A stretch of 44,363 nt of DNA from an uncultured Collinsella sp. (GCA_902490365.1 CABUDQ010000014.1:1-44363), one strand, 5' to 3'. Positions 9,876-20,912 are shown, counted from the stretch's first letter. The notes: a model not told the origin generated them from the letters alone. Made by a program: numbers and translations.

Positions 9876-11648
9876 TCAGTCGAGCTCGTGCGCACGCGCA
9901 CCTTCGAACTGCATTCGATAGTAACGGGCATAAGTGCCGCCACGGGCGAGAAGCTCCTCGTGCGTGCCACGCTCCACAACGCGACCATGCTCAACGGTCG
10001 CGATCTCATCGGCATGCTTAATGGTCGAAAGACGGTGGGCGATGATAATCGTGGTGCGGCCGCGTGCCAGCTCTTCGAGCGACTCCTGCACCGCCTCCTC
10101 GCTCTCGTTATCCAAAGCACTCGTCGCCTCGTCCAAGATCAAGATTTTGGGATTCTTGAGAAACACACGCGCGATGGCAACGCGCTGTTTCTGTCCGCCC
10201 GAAAGACGGCTGCCGCGCTCGCCCACGACCGTGTCATAGCCCTGTGGAAGCGACTCGATAAAGGCATCGATGTTGGCGCGACGGGCGGCCTCGGCGATCT
10301 CTCCTGCCGTAGCGCCCGGCTTGCCGTAGGCGATGTTCTCGCCAATCGTGCCGTCAAACAGATAGACATCCTGCTGCACCAGGCCGATGGCGCGACGCAG
10401 GCTCTGCTGCGTCACATCGCGCACGTCCTGGCCGTCGATGCTAATGGATCCGGCGGCCACGTCATAAAAGCGCGGCAGCAGCGAACAGGTCGTGGACTTG
10501 CCACCGCCCGAAGGGCCAACCAAAGCGATGGTCTGCCCGGGCTTGATGGACAGGTCCATATGGTCGATAACGGGACGCTCGTCGGCATCGCCCTCGCCCA
10601 GCTCAACATCCTCGTAGTTAAAGCACACGTCGTGATACTCCACGGCGCCGGCAGTCACCTGCAGATCCGTAGCGCCCGGCTTGTCCTGGATATCCGGCGC
10701 GGTCGAGAGCACCTCGTCCATACGCTTAAAGCCGGCGATAGCCTTCTGATACGTTTCGGCCGAATTGACGAGTGTCTCGAGCGGCGTGCAGAACAGCGAA
10801 ATATAGAGTGCAAAGGTCGCCATATCGACCGCCTGCAGCTGCCCCTGGGCGACCAGCCAGCCGCCCAGCAGCACCACGATCACATAGAGCACACCCGAAA
10901 GCAGGCCATACGTCGCGGTATAGACGCCCATGGCGTGATACATGTTCTCCTTGGACGAAAGATAGCGATTGTTTGAGGCGCGGAACTTGAAGCGTTCGGT
11001 CTCCTCATTGGCAAAGCTCTTGACCACGCGCATGCCCGCCAGCGAATCCTGCAGCTGCGCATTGATGCCGCTGATCTTTTTGCGGTTGTCGCTAAAGACC
11101 TCGCGCATGCGCATGTTCTGCCAAAACATGATGGCCGAAAACGCCGCCGTCACCACGGCCATGGCGAGCGCCAGCACCGGGGCGATGGTAAAGAGGATCA
11201 CAAACGAGCCGATAATCTCGATGCCGCAGATGATGATCCACTCGGGCACGTGATGCGCCGCCTCGCAGATATCGAACAGGTCGTTGACCACGCGGCTCAT
11301 CATGTCGCCCGAGCTGTTGCGGTCGAAGTACGCAAAGCTGAAGCGCTCATACTGGTCGAACAGGTCCTCGCGCATCTTGGACTCCATGCGCGCGCCCATC
11401 ACGTGACCCCAATAGCTCACAAAGTAGCGGCAGGCGCAGCGGACGGCATACATCAACACCAAGCCCACCGCGATCATGCCGAGCGCCTGCATAATGGCAG
11501 CCTGACCCTGAGTAAATAGCCCACCGGTCAAATTGCGCAGGATAATGGGGAACGCCAGGTCAATTGCGGCAAGCACCAGAGCGCAAACAGTATCAGCAAC
11601 AAAAAGCCCCATCTGGGGCTCGTAGTAAGAAAGAAACCTCTTAAACAT
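9876..11648 (-). CDS. ABC exporter, fused membrane and ATPase domains (multidrug type)
   Basis: This 590-residue half-transporter has an N-terminal six-helix membrane domain (about 1-320) and a C-terminal ATPase. Walker A (VGPSGGGKST), the signature LSGGQKQR, Walker B with ILILDEATSALD, and the switch histidine in IIIAHRLSTI are all present. It would act as a homodimer or with a partner to export a lipid, peptide or drug. Start ATG 11648 has AAGGTG upstream. A second in-frame ATG at 11747 also has a strong site (AGAGGAGGG) and would add 33 basic residues; it sits inside a folded leader. Substrate unknown. Confidence 0.93.
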   Translation of the reverse strand: MFKRFLSYYEPQMGLFVADTVCALVLAAIDLAFPIILRNLTGGLFTQGQAAIMQALGMIAVGLVLMYAVRCACRYFVSYWGHVMGARMESKMREDLFDQYERFSFAYFDRNSSGDMMSRVVNDLFDICEAAHHVPEWIIICGIEIIGSFVILFTIAPVLALAMAVVTAAFSAIMFWQNMRMREVFSDNRKKISGINAQLQDSLAGMRVVKSFANEETERFKFRASNNRYLSSKENMYHAMGVYTATYGLLSGVLYVIVVLLGGWLVAQGQLQAVDMATFALYISLFCTPLETLVNSAETYQKAIAGFKRMDEVLSTAPDIQDKPGATDLQVTAGAVEYHDVCFNYEDVELGEGDADERPVIDHMDLSIKPGQTIALVGPSGGGKSTTCSLLPRFYDVAAGSISIDGQDVRDVTQQSLRRAIGLVQQDVYLFDGTIGENIAYGKPGATAGEIAEAARRANIDAFIESLPQGYDTVVGERGSRLSGGQKQRVAIARVFLKNPKILILDEATSALDNESEEAVQESLEELARGRTTIIIAHRLSTIKHADEIATVEHGRVVERGTHEELLARGGTYARYYRMQFEGARAHELD

Positions 11649-11657
11649 AGTCACCTT

Positions 11658-11793
11658 ACGCGGTTTTACCAAACCGCGTTTCGTCTCGACGCTGCAAGTG
11701 CTCCATTTGGACAATCTGGCCTTCAATCGTCGGTCGCGTATATCCATACGCTTCCCTCCTCTTTTAGGCCACCTTGTCTCAATTGGAGCACTT
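11658..11793 (-). promoter_or_regulatory. Highly structured 5' leader of the ABC exporter
   Basis: The leader RNA can form a long interrupted stem. It pairs 11784-11793 with 11696-11705 (10 bp), then 11774-11778 with 11710-11714 (5 bp) and 11767-11771 with 11717-11721 (5 bp). The enclosed region holds the site AGAGGAGGG and ATG 11747, and that ATG lies within a second hairpin (GCGTAT-GGAT-ATACGC). A third hairpin (ACGCGGTTT/AAACCGCGT, 11658-11679) lies just upstream of the AAGGTG site for ATG 11648. No T-run follows, which suggests translational rather than terminator control. Confidence 0.65.
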
Positions 11794-11832
11794 TCGCTGA
11801 CTTACACAAACCTGCGGGATCATCCCCGCTCG

Positions 11833-12528
11833 TTAAAGATCGGCCCCACCCAAGCGGTGCGCGATGCTGTCGCAGGCAAGCGCGCCTACGACGGTCTTGG
11901 CGTCTTCGATCTTGCCGTCGAGCACGGCGTCGATCAGCTCGTGCAGCGGCACCAGGTCCACGTTGACAAACTCGTCATCATCGGGGTTGGGCGCATCAAA
12001 CTCGAGCTTGGTAGCCAAGTAGATGCGGATGATCTCATCGCAAAAACCGCAGGACGTGACAATCGACGTCAAAAAGCGAATACGACCAGCCCTAAAGCCC
12101 GTCTCCTCATGCAGTTCGCGCTTGGCGCAATCGAGCGGATCCTCGCCTGGATCGAGCTTGCCGGCGGGAATCTCGACCGTCACGCGGTCGATGGCGGTGC
12201 GGTACTGACGCACCAGTACGATCTTGCCGCTCTCGGTCAGCGCCACGACGGCCGCCGCACCCGGATGGCGAACGATATCGCGGGCGCTGCGGCGACCGTT
12301 GGGCAGCTCAACCTCAAGACGGTGGACGTCGAGGATCTTGCCCTTCCAGGCGCACTCCTCCGAAAGAATCTTCTCGTGCAGCTCGGCATCGTGCGGGTCG
12401 TCGTCGCCCAGCACCAGCGCCGGCTCGTCAGCGACCTCGCCACCAGGCTCGCCCTCGGCGTGCCCATACATGCGGCTGTCCTCTTCGACGATCTGCGCGT
12501 CCACGAGCTCTTCGTTCTTCTCGTCCAT
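11833..12528 (-). CDS. NUDIX hydrolase, ADP-ribose pyrophosphatase type
   Basis: This 231-residue protein carries a full NUDIX box at about residues 123-145 (GKLDPGEDPLDCAKRELHEE, then TGF), fitting GX5EX7REUXEEXGU. The upstream sequence (VLVRQYRTAIDRVTVEIPAG) is typical of ADP-ribose pyrophosphatases, which split ADP-ribose into AMP and ribose 5-phosphate. About 50 N-terminal acidic residues precede the domain and are unusual. Start ATG 12528 has GAGAGGA nine bases upstream; ATG 12537 is too close to that site. It follows purD by 21 bases, so it is probably in the same transcript. Confidence 0.9.
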   Translation of the reverse strand: MDEKNEELVDAQIVEEDSRMYGHAEGEPGGEVADEPALVLGDDDPHDAELHEKILSEECAWKGKILDVHRLEVELPNGRRSARDIVRHPGAAAVVALTESGKIVLVRQYRTAIDRVTVEIPAGKLDPGEDPLDCAKRELHEETGFRAGRIRFLTSIVTSCGFCDEIIRIYLATKLEFDAPNPDDDEFVNVDLVPLHELIDAVLDGKIEDAKTVVGALACDSIAHRLGGADL

Positions 12529-12549
12529 CCGTCTCATTCCTCTCGGATT

Positions 12550-13854
<1,305 letters not shown>

Positions 13855-13908
13855 GGGTGCCTCCTCTATGGATGAATGGCCCGCTCCGCGCGAGCCCTTT
13901 GCAAGCAA

Positions 13909-13950
13909 ATATACCCCTCGGCCGCCCACTTGGGCTGCAAAGGGGTATAT
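13909..13950 (-). terminator. Hairpin between purA and purD (partial terminator or processing site)
   Basis: A 10-bp stem, ATATACCCCT/AGGGGTATAT, with an inner GCCC/GGGC pairing begins 22 bases after the purA stop. The minus-strand downstream side (TTGCTTGC) has no long T-run, so read-through into purD is likely. Confidence 0.6.
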
Positions 13951-13972
13951 CGCAATAACCAAATGGTCCCGA

Positions 13973-15259
<1,287 letters not shown>

Positions 15260-15352
15260 GTTTACTCCTTACATTCATGGACTGTCTACGCGCCACGCCG
15301 GCACGCAGAAGCACAAAACATTCCCAGTATACCCGTGCAACGGGTGCCTGTC

Positions 15353-16744
15353 CTACTCCTCGGCATGTGCCCCATCAAGCTCATAGAACTTCGTGGATGC
15401 CGGCAGGAACATCAGGTCGACGTCGCCGATCGGGCCCGAACGGTTCTTGGCCACGACAATACGCGTAACGCCCTCGTCGGGTCGATCGTCGCGCGAAGCT
15501 TCGGCCTCGTCGGCGGAGCGGTCCAAGAACATAACGATATCGGCGTCCTGCTCGATGGAGCCCGATTCACGAAGGTCGGAAAGCTGCGGGCGCTTGCCGG
15601 TACGGGATTCGACCTGACGCGAGAGCTGCGACAGCGCGATGAGCGGGATCTTGAGCTCCTTGGCCATGATCTTCAGACCACGCGACATCTCGGAGACCTC
15701 GACGGTACGGCTCTCGGAGCGGCGTCCCGGCGGAGGACTCACCAGCTGCAGGTAGTCCAGGATGATGATAGCTTTCTCCTTGTTGTGGAGCATGCGGCGG
15801 CTCTTGGCGCGAATCTCGGTCACTGTGGTGCCGGGCGTATCGTCAATCAGAATATCGAGCTTGGACAAGGTCTGCGTGGCCTCGTTGATATTTGCCCACT
15901 GCTCGGGGCTAATGCGGCCCATGCGGAAGTCACTGATCGAGATCATGGCGTAGGCGCAAATCAGACGCTGGGCAATTTCCTTGCCCGACATCTCCAGCGA
16001 GAAGAAGCCGACGGTATAACCGGCAGCGGCAGCGTTGAGCGCCAGATTCAGGGCGAACGACGTCTTACCCACAGCAGGGCGGGCGCCGATGATGATGAGC
16101 TGGCCCTCGCGAAAACCCATGAGCATGCGGTCGAGCGACGGGAAGCCCGTGGGCACGCCCGCAGCCTGGCCGCCTGCCTGGCACACTTCCTCGGCCTCGT
16201 TATAGGCCTCGACCATAAACTCGGTCAGCGTCTTGTAGCTCGACTTGACCTCGCGCGCCGTGACCTTGAGCAACTTGCTCTCGGCCAGCTCCACGACCTC
16301 TTTGGTATCGGTGGGGGCGTTATATGCCAGCGCGTTGATCTCATTGGTGGCGCCGATCAGCTCGCGCAGCATCGAATCGCGACGAACGATGGCGGCATGG
16401 TGCTGCCAGTTGACGAGCGACAGGGTCTGACCCATCAGCTCCAAAATGTACGCCTCGCCGCCCACGGCATCGAGCTTGTTGATGCTTCGCAGGTAATCGA
16501 TCAGCGAGATGGAGTCGATGGGGATGCGACTATTGTACATATCGACCATCGCGGTATAGATGGTCTTATGAATGGGCCGGTAGAAATCATCGGGCTGCAG
16601 CTCGACCTGGGCTTCTTCGACCACCTCGGGCGATAGCAGCATGGCGGCCAGTACGTTGGCCTCTGCATCTTGGTTTTGGGGGAGACCCAACTTGGAGCCG
16701 CGGTCCTCGACCGTCAGCCATGTCTCCCTATCGTCATATGCCAT
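15353..16744 (-). CDS. dnaB: Replicative DNA helicase
   Basis: DnaB unwinds DNA ahead of the replication fork as a hexamer. The 463-residue protein has the N-terminal collar domain (about 20-120, PQNQDAEANVLAAMLLSPEV) and the RecA-like motor. Walker A is IIGARPAVGKTSFAL and Walker B lies around IIILDYLQLV, with the DnaB motif SQLSRQVESR following. I chose ATG 16744 (GAGG six bases upstream) over the in-frame ATG 16756. It normally closes the rpsF-ssb-rpsR-rplI-dnaB cluster; here about 3.1 kb of mobile DNA separates it from rplI. Confidence 0.97.
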   Translation of the reverse strand: MAYDDRETWLTVEDRGSKLGLPQNQDAEANVLAAMLLSPEVVEEAQVELQPDDFYRPIHKTIYTAMVDMYNSRIPIDSISLIDYLRSINKLDAVGGEAYILELMGQTLSLVNWQHHAAIVRRDSMLRELIGATNEINALAYNAPTDTKEVVELAESKLLKVTAREVKSSYKTLTEFMVEAYNEAEEVCQAGGQAAGVPTGFPSLDRMLMGFREGQLIIIGARPAVGKTSFALNLALNAAAAGYTVGFFSLEMSGKEIAQRLICAYAMISISDFRMGRISPEQWANINEATQTLSKLDILIDDTPGTTVTEIRAKSRRMLHNKEKAIIILDYLQLVSPPPGRRSESRTVEVSEMSRGLKIMAKELKIPLIALSQLSRQVESRTGKRPQLSDLRESGSIEQDADIVMFLDRSADEAEASRDDRPDEGVTRIVVAKNRSGPIGDVDLMFLPASTKFYELDGAHAEE

Positions 16745-16870
16745 GAGCATCCTCATTCATATCGCTTGCGAGCATCCATAGTATCAGCCACAGCTTTAAA
16801 TCGAGGCGCGCCTTAACAATCATCACCGAACCAAACGGGCGAACGGTCCCTTATGTACGTTGTGTTAGAC

Positions 16871-18152
16871 GGGACTGCGGACGATTTCTTGGACCGTTAC
16901 GCGGCCCTTCCCAGCGCGGCGCGGAACTCGGCCGGCGTGCGGCCGCCGAGCGCATCGCTGCGCCTCTCCGTATTGTATCGGCCGATCCAGCCCCCGAGCT
17001 CCTCGATGAAGCGGGCAGGGGTCCAGCCCGACCAGTCCCTGCCGTGCCAGAACTCCCTCTTGAGCAGGCCGAAGAAGCCCTCCATCGCCGCGTTGTCCGG
17101 GCTGCAGCCCTTGGCGGACATGCTCCTGGCGAGGCCGTGCCCCTCGCAGATCGAGATCCAGCCGGGCCAGCGGTAGTGGCCGCCGCGGTCGGAGTGGATG
17201 ACGGGGCGCTCGCCGGGCGCGAGCAGCGCGCAGGCGTCCTCGAGCGTCGAGTTGGCGAGCGCGGCGTCCGGTCTCTCGCCGGCCCTCCACGCCACGACCG
17301 AGGAGTCGAAGCAGTCCCTGATGGCCGACAGGTAGACCTTCCTGCCGGAGGGCAGCCTGAACTCGGTGATGTCGGTGAGCCACAGGAAGTTCGGCAGGGC
17401 CGAGCGGAAGTCGCGGCGCACGAGGTTCGGCGGGGCCGGCGTCGGCTCGCCCGCATAGGAGCTGTAGGGCCTCCTCTTCCTCCTCATCCACCTGGGGACC
17501 AGGCCCTCCTCGCGCATGATGCGGAGGACGACCTTCTCCGAGGCGCGCACGGGCTCGTCGAGCTCGCGCAGGCGCGCCGTCACGAAGCGGTACCCCCGCG
17601 CCCCCTCGCCGTCCTCGGTGAAGATCCTGCGCACGAGCGCGCGCAGGGGCGCGCGCCGGTCGGGCCTCGCGATCGCGCGGCGCTGGTACTCATAGGAGCT
17701 CTTTGATATCCCCAAGGAACTCGTGAGTTCTCTCAAGGACCACTTCCCGCACGGCCTCAGGCGGTCTATCACCAGGGTCTTCTCCCTGTTCGACATCCCG
17801 TCGAGGCTCGCGGCTTTTAAAACGTCCTGCACCGCCCTCAGCACCGCGTTCTCGAGCCTGAGCCGCTCGATCAGGGCGTCCTTGTCCTCCGGGTCGATGT
17901 CGGGGTAGTCGGGGCCGTCCCCGACGAGTCGCGGCAGATCCATTCCTCCACCGGCCCTTCCCGCGGGCTTGCGCACGTCCCTGATCCAGCGCCAGACGGA
18001 CGTCTTGCCGGGCCCGCCGAGTATCTCGGTTATCTCCATGACGGTGAGCCCGGCGCCGCGAAGCGCCCTGGCCCTCTCCACCATTCTCCTACTGTATGCC
18101 ATGCGGACTCCGTTCCGGACCTCAACGGTCCAACTATTTTGTCCGCAGTCCC
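16871..18152. mobile_element. IS3-family insertion sequence nested in the left end of the outer element
   Basis: The 1282-bp element begins GGGACTGCGGAC at 16871 and ends with its inverted complement at 18152. A second block of the terminal repeat, TTGGACCGTT, is also shared at both ends. The direct repeat GAC flanks it (16868-16870, 18153-18155), a 3-bp target duplication as is usual for IS3. It splits the terminal repeat of the outer element, so it arrived later. Confidence 0.88.
16897..18102 (-). CDS. IS3-family transposase (single open frame)
   Basis: This intact 401-residue transposase has an N-terminal helix-turn-helix region (LRGAGLTVMEITEILGG, then SVWRWIRDV), a coiled middle, and a C-terminal rve-type integrase core. 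The DDE residues lie in WLTDITEF, HSDRGGHY and SPDNAAMEGFFGLLK, typical of the IS150 branch of IS3. Many IS3 elements need a programmed frameshift between two frames; this one reads through in a single frame. Start ATG 18102 has GGAG five bases upstream; the frame is open further upstream but leaves the element. No defect is visible, so it may be active. Confidence 0.92.
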   Translation of the reverse strand: MAYSRRMVERARALRGAGLTVMEITEILGGPGKTSVWRWIRDVRKPAGRAGGGMDLPRLVGDGPDYPDIDPEDKDALIERLRLENAVLRAVQDVLKAASLDGMSNREKTLVIDRLRPCGKWSLRELTSSLGISKSSYEYQRRAIARPDRRAPLRALVRRIFTEDGEGARGYRFVTARLRELDEPVRASEKVVLRIMREEGLVPRWMRRKRRPYSSYAGEPTPAPPNLVRRDFRSALPNFLWLTDITEFRLPSGRKVYLSAIRDCFDSSVVAWRAGERPDAALANSTLEDACALLAPGERPVIHSDRGGHYRWPGWISICEGHGLARSMSAKGCSPDNAAMEGFFGLLKREFWHGRDWSGWTPARFIEELGGWIGRYNTERRSDALGGRTPAEFRAALGRAA

Positions 18153-18225
18153 GACCGCTTTGGATACTGGGACTTTTCCTATAATCTTTCTTGCTTAGAT
18201 AGCAGGCGAAAGCGAAGGAGCTCCT

Positions 18226-18720
18226 ATGGTCACCAAGGATGATGCGTGTTGGATAATCGGCCTTTCCGCAGGTGCGGGCATTGGCGTATACCTTGATGGC
18301 GGCTGGGGCATCGATGCGCTTGTCGGGCGTGAGACCAGGGCTCATAACGACATCGACCTGTTCGTTCAGCGCGGGGATTACCAAAGGTTCGTGGATCTAA
18401 TTGCTGATGAGGGGTTTTCCGAGGTGGCTGCATCTTTCACCACCGAAGATCACACGGTGTGGCAAGACGAGGCGGGGCGCATCGTCGACCTGCATTGCTT
18501 CGATTTCGCCGAGAATGGCGATATTCTGTATCAGGGAGATCGTTTTCCCGGGGAGGTCTTTTCGGGGAGGGGGCGCATCGGCGAGGTGGAGGTGTCGTGC
18601 ATCGACCCCGAAAGCCAGCTGTTGTTTCACTTGGGCTATCAGCATGACGAGCACGACGCCCACGATGTCATGCTCCTATGCCGTGAGTACGGTTTCGACG
18701 TTCCCGAAGAATATCGCTAG
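18226..18720 (+). CDS. Lincosamide-nucleotidyltransferase-like protein (Lnu/LinA family), mobile-element cargo
   Basis: The 164-residue length equals that of the small Lnu(A/C/D/P) enzymes, which inactivate lincosamides by transferring an AMP group. The nucleotidyltransferase core is visible: YLDGGWGIDALVG at about residues 22-34, then RAHNDIDLFV with the metal-binding DxD pair. The family-typical LLFHLGYQHDEHDAHDVMLL lies near the C-terminus. AAGGAG precedes ATG 18226, and a TATAAT box lies at 18180-18185 without a clear -35. It lies inside the IS1595-type element, convergent with the transposase. Known lnu(C) and lnu(P) genes also travel in IS1595-type elements. Resistance activity is inferred. 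Confidence 0.82.
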   Translation: MVTKDDACWIIGLSAGAGIGVYLDGGWGIDALVGRETRAHNDIDLFVQRGDYQRFVDLIADEGFSEVAASFTTEDHTVWQDEAGRIVDLHCFDFAENGDILYQGDRFPGEVFSGRGRIGEVEVSCIDPESQLLFHLGYQHDEHDAHDVMLLCREYGFDVPEEYR

Positions 18721-18791
18721 CTGTTGCTATTTGCATCGGGGCACGACTTCAGCGCTTGCCGCAGATGCGCTGCGCCAGACCGCCCTGGACA

Positions 18792-19873
18792 TCACGCCAC
18801 GCCGTATATGGCCCTCCGCGCACGCGAGTCCCATTTCGCCTGCTTGATCCAGTACTCGTAGAACGGATAGGGGGTCACCTTGTACTGGCGCCAGGTCTTC
18901 TCGTACGTGCCGCGGGCTGCCTGCCTCACTATGAGCTCGGCGAGCTCGTCCGCGCTCCTGCGGACCTTGAAGCACCATGTCCACTTGAACCAGGCGAGGT
19001 AGTTCTCGAGGCGTCTCGTGGAGACACCCCGGAACCTGCCGATGAAGTGCCTCATCTGGGAGTGGAGGCTGTTCACCCTGTTGATGGCGTGCTCCTCCCT
19101 CTTGCTGGCGATGTGCGCGCCGACGCCGAGGGCGGGCAGGACGCGGCGGTACACGTGCGCACGGTCCGTCGAGATTATCGCGCCGACCGCGAGCTTGTCG
19201 GCGAGCAGCTCCCTGGCTGCCGCTCGTCGAGGCCGCCCCTCCCCGCGATCTCGTAGAAGATGTCGCCGGCGTCGTTGATGCCGGTGAGCACGCATATCTT
19301 CTCGTGCCCGTCGGTTCCCTGCGACCTTGTGCGGGGCTTCCTGGGCATGCCGGACTCCGACCTGGAGCGGTTTCCCTTGAAGCTCTCCCTGAAGAAGCAC
19401 TCGTCGAGCTCGGCCCCGCCGCCGGCCTCCACGCGGAAGGCGGGCATGCGCTTGGCCATGGCCTCGAGCAGCCTGTGGCGCATGAAGAACGCCGTCTTGA
19501 GGCACACGCCGCACTTTTCCGCCGACTCGCGCAGCGGGAGCATGTCCACGTGGCACTCCGCGAACCTCATCCAGGCCGACCTGTCGAGCTTGGTGGTGGA
19601 GAAGATGCGCATGGTGGCGTCGATGAAGGTCCTGGCGCACCCTCGGCAGAGGAACCGCTGACGGCCGCACCCGTCTCGCCCCCTCTTCACGTAATGCGGG
19701 GAGCCGCACCAGGGGCAGGCTCTGTCGGGATCGTCTTCCGCCCCCTCGCTTGCCGCGAGTTCGAAAAGCTCCGCGTCTATCAGCGCCTTGAGCGATCTCA
19801 GGGCCCTGCTCTTCTCGGTAGCCGTCATCTGCGGGAGGAACTGCCTCGTCAGCTGGGTGAGCACGTCTTCCAT
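18792..19873 (-). pseudogene. IS1595-family (ISXO2-like) transposase with a frameshift
   Basis: The transposase is split between two frames that join near 19220-19225, where loss of one base after LDE moves the frame. Restoring it gives about 360 residues. The order is a zinc ribbon (CPWCGSPH ... CRGC), a first catalytic Asp in ELDECFF, a second in STDRAHVY, and a C-terminal block (HSQMRHFIGRFRGVSTRRLE). This is the ISXO2-like DDE pattern of IS1595. Start ATG 19873 has GGAGG five bases upstream. There is no slippery run at the join, so I read it as a decayed gene; a sequencing error is possible. Confidence 0.85.
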
Positions 19874-20019
19874 TGCAACCTCCATCTCTCCTGATGATGG
19901 AATTGTCGCAACCGGGGCCCCGTCGCGTGTACTGCGTGCAGGACACTTATCCAAAGTGGTCTAACACAACGCTTATGTGGGACTGCATCTCAATGTATGA
20001 CGTGACACCCACTCAGCGC

Positions 20020-20058
20020 AAAAAATAAAAGGGCGCCCCGGTCTCCCAGAGCGCCCTT
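20020..20058 (-). terminator. Rho-independent terminator after rplI
   Basis: An 8-bp stem (AAGGGCGC/GCGCCCTT) is followed on the minus strand by a T-rich run (TTTTATTTTTT). It ends the rpsF-ssb-rpsR-rplI transcript. The mobile element begins about 50 bases further on, so dnaB is probably expressed from its own promoter. Confidence 0.88.
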
Positions 20059-20090
20059 CTTAGAACAAGATTGTTGCGTTGCAGCAAATG

Positions 20091-20630
20091 CTACTCGGCA
20101 GCAGCCTCGGTCTCGACCTCGGCGGTCTCGGCCTCGGCGACCTCAGCGGCCTCCTCAGCCTCAGCATCGGCAGCGAGCTCCTCGGCGGTAACGCCGACGA
20201 GAACGACAACCTCGGCCTTGATCTCGCGGTACAGCGAGATGGCAACGGTGTGGGCACCGGCAACCTTGATGGGCTTGCCGAGCTCGACGCGCTTGCGGTC
20301 GATGTCCATACCGAGCTGATCCTTGATGGCGTCAGCGATCATAGCGGCGGTGACGGAGCCAAAGAGGATGCCCTCGTCGCCGACCTTGACGTCGACGATG
20401 ACCTGCTTGCCCTCGAGGGCAGCCTTGGTCTCGTTGGCGGTAGCCAGACGGACGGCCTCGCGCTTGGCGATGTTGTTGCGACGCTCGTCAAGCTGCTTGA
20501 GGTTGCCCTTGGTGGCGGCAACAGCGAGCTTCTTGGGGAACAGGAAATTCTCAGCGTAACCCTGAGCGACCTCTACGACGTCACCCTCGCCGCCCTTGCC
20601 CTTGATCTCATCGAGAAGAATAACCTTCAT
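20091..20630 (-). CDS. rplI: 50S ribosomal protein L9
   Basis: L9 binds 23S rRNA. The N-terminal domain is clear (MKVILLDEIKGKGGEGDVVE, with GYAENFLFPKKLA next). The 179-residue protein is about 30 longer than usual because of a C-terminal tail rich in Ala and Glu (ELAADAEAEEAAEVAEAE and onward). Acidic extensions on L9 occur in some actinobacteria. It is the last gene of the rpsF operon. Confidence 0.97.
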   Translation of the reverse strand: MKVILLDEIKGKGGEGDVVEVAQGYAENFLFPKKLAVAATKGNLKQLDERRNNIAKREAVRLATANETKAALEGKQVIVDVKVGDEGILFGSVTAAMIADAIKDQLGMDIDRKRVELGKPIKVAGAHTVAISLYREIKAEVVVLVGVTAEELAADAEAEEAAEVAEAETAEVETEAAAE

Positions 20631-20645
20631 GATGCGTCTCCCTTC

Positions 20646-20912
20646 TTAGCCGCGGTCGCGGTTGCCACGAGAGGAAACCACGGGGACGGTGTACGGCAGG
20701 AGAGCCATCTCGCGGGCACGCTTGATGGCGTTGGCGATGTCATGCTGATGCTGCGTGCAAGCGCCAGTGACGCGACGGGGCTTGATCTTGCCACGGTCGG
20801 TCATGTACTTACGGAGAAGCTGAGTGTCCTTATAGTCGATGAACTCAGTGTTCTCCTTGCAGAACTGGCAGTACTTACGACGCGGCTGACGTGCAGAAAA
20901 ATCATTAGCCAT
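20646..20912 (-). CDS. rpsR: 30S ribosomal protein S18
   Basis: This 88-residue protein pairs with S6 on the 30S platform. Conserved segments are RRKYCQFCKENTEFIDYKD and LLRKYMTDRGKIKPRRVTG. CxxC is present (CQFC) but the second zinc pair is missing, so it may be only a partial zinc site. Start ATG 20912 with AAAGGT upstream gives the usual N-terminus; the frame is open further upstream without support. It lies between ssb and rplI. Confidence 0.96.
   Translation of the reverse strand: MANDFSARQPRRKYCQFCKENTEFIDYKDTQLLRKYMTDRGKIKPRRVTGACTQHQHDIANAIKRAREMALLPYTVPVVSSRGNRDRG

Larger units (their letters stand above)
16858..19971. mobile_element. IS1595-family element with cargo gene, interrupted by an IS3-family element
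   Basis: The outer ends are inverted repeats. The right end, read inward, is CGTTGTGTTAGACC-A-CTTTGGATA. The left end is CGTTGTGTTAGAC at 16858-16870, continuing after the inner insertion as CGCTTTGGATA from 18156. Rejoined, the two ends match at 23 of 24 positions. Flanks CTTATGTA (16850-16857) and CTTATGTG (19972-19979) look like an 8-bp target duplication with one change, the duplication length expected of IS1595 elements. Without the inner IS the element would be about 1.83 kb. It carries a nucleotidyltransferase gene and a frameshifted transposase. Confidence 0.85.

Noticed and set aside
11696..11793. Reading the ABC leader hairpin as a transcription terminator
   Set aside because: Neither strand has a T-run after the stem.
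19215..19230. Programmed frameshift in the IS1595 transposase
   Set aside because: No slippery heptamer or stimulatory structure is seen at the join, and IS1595 elements normally use one frame.
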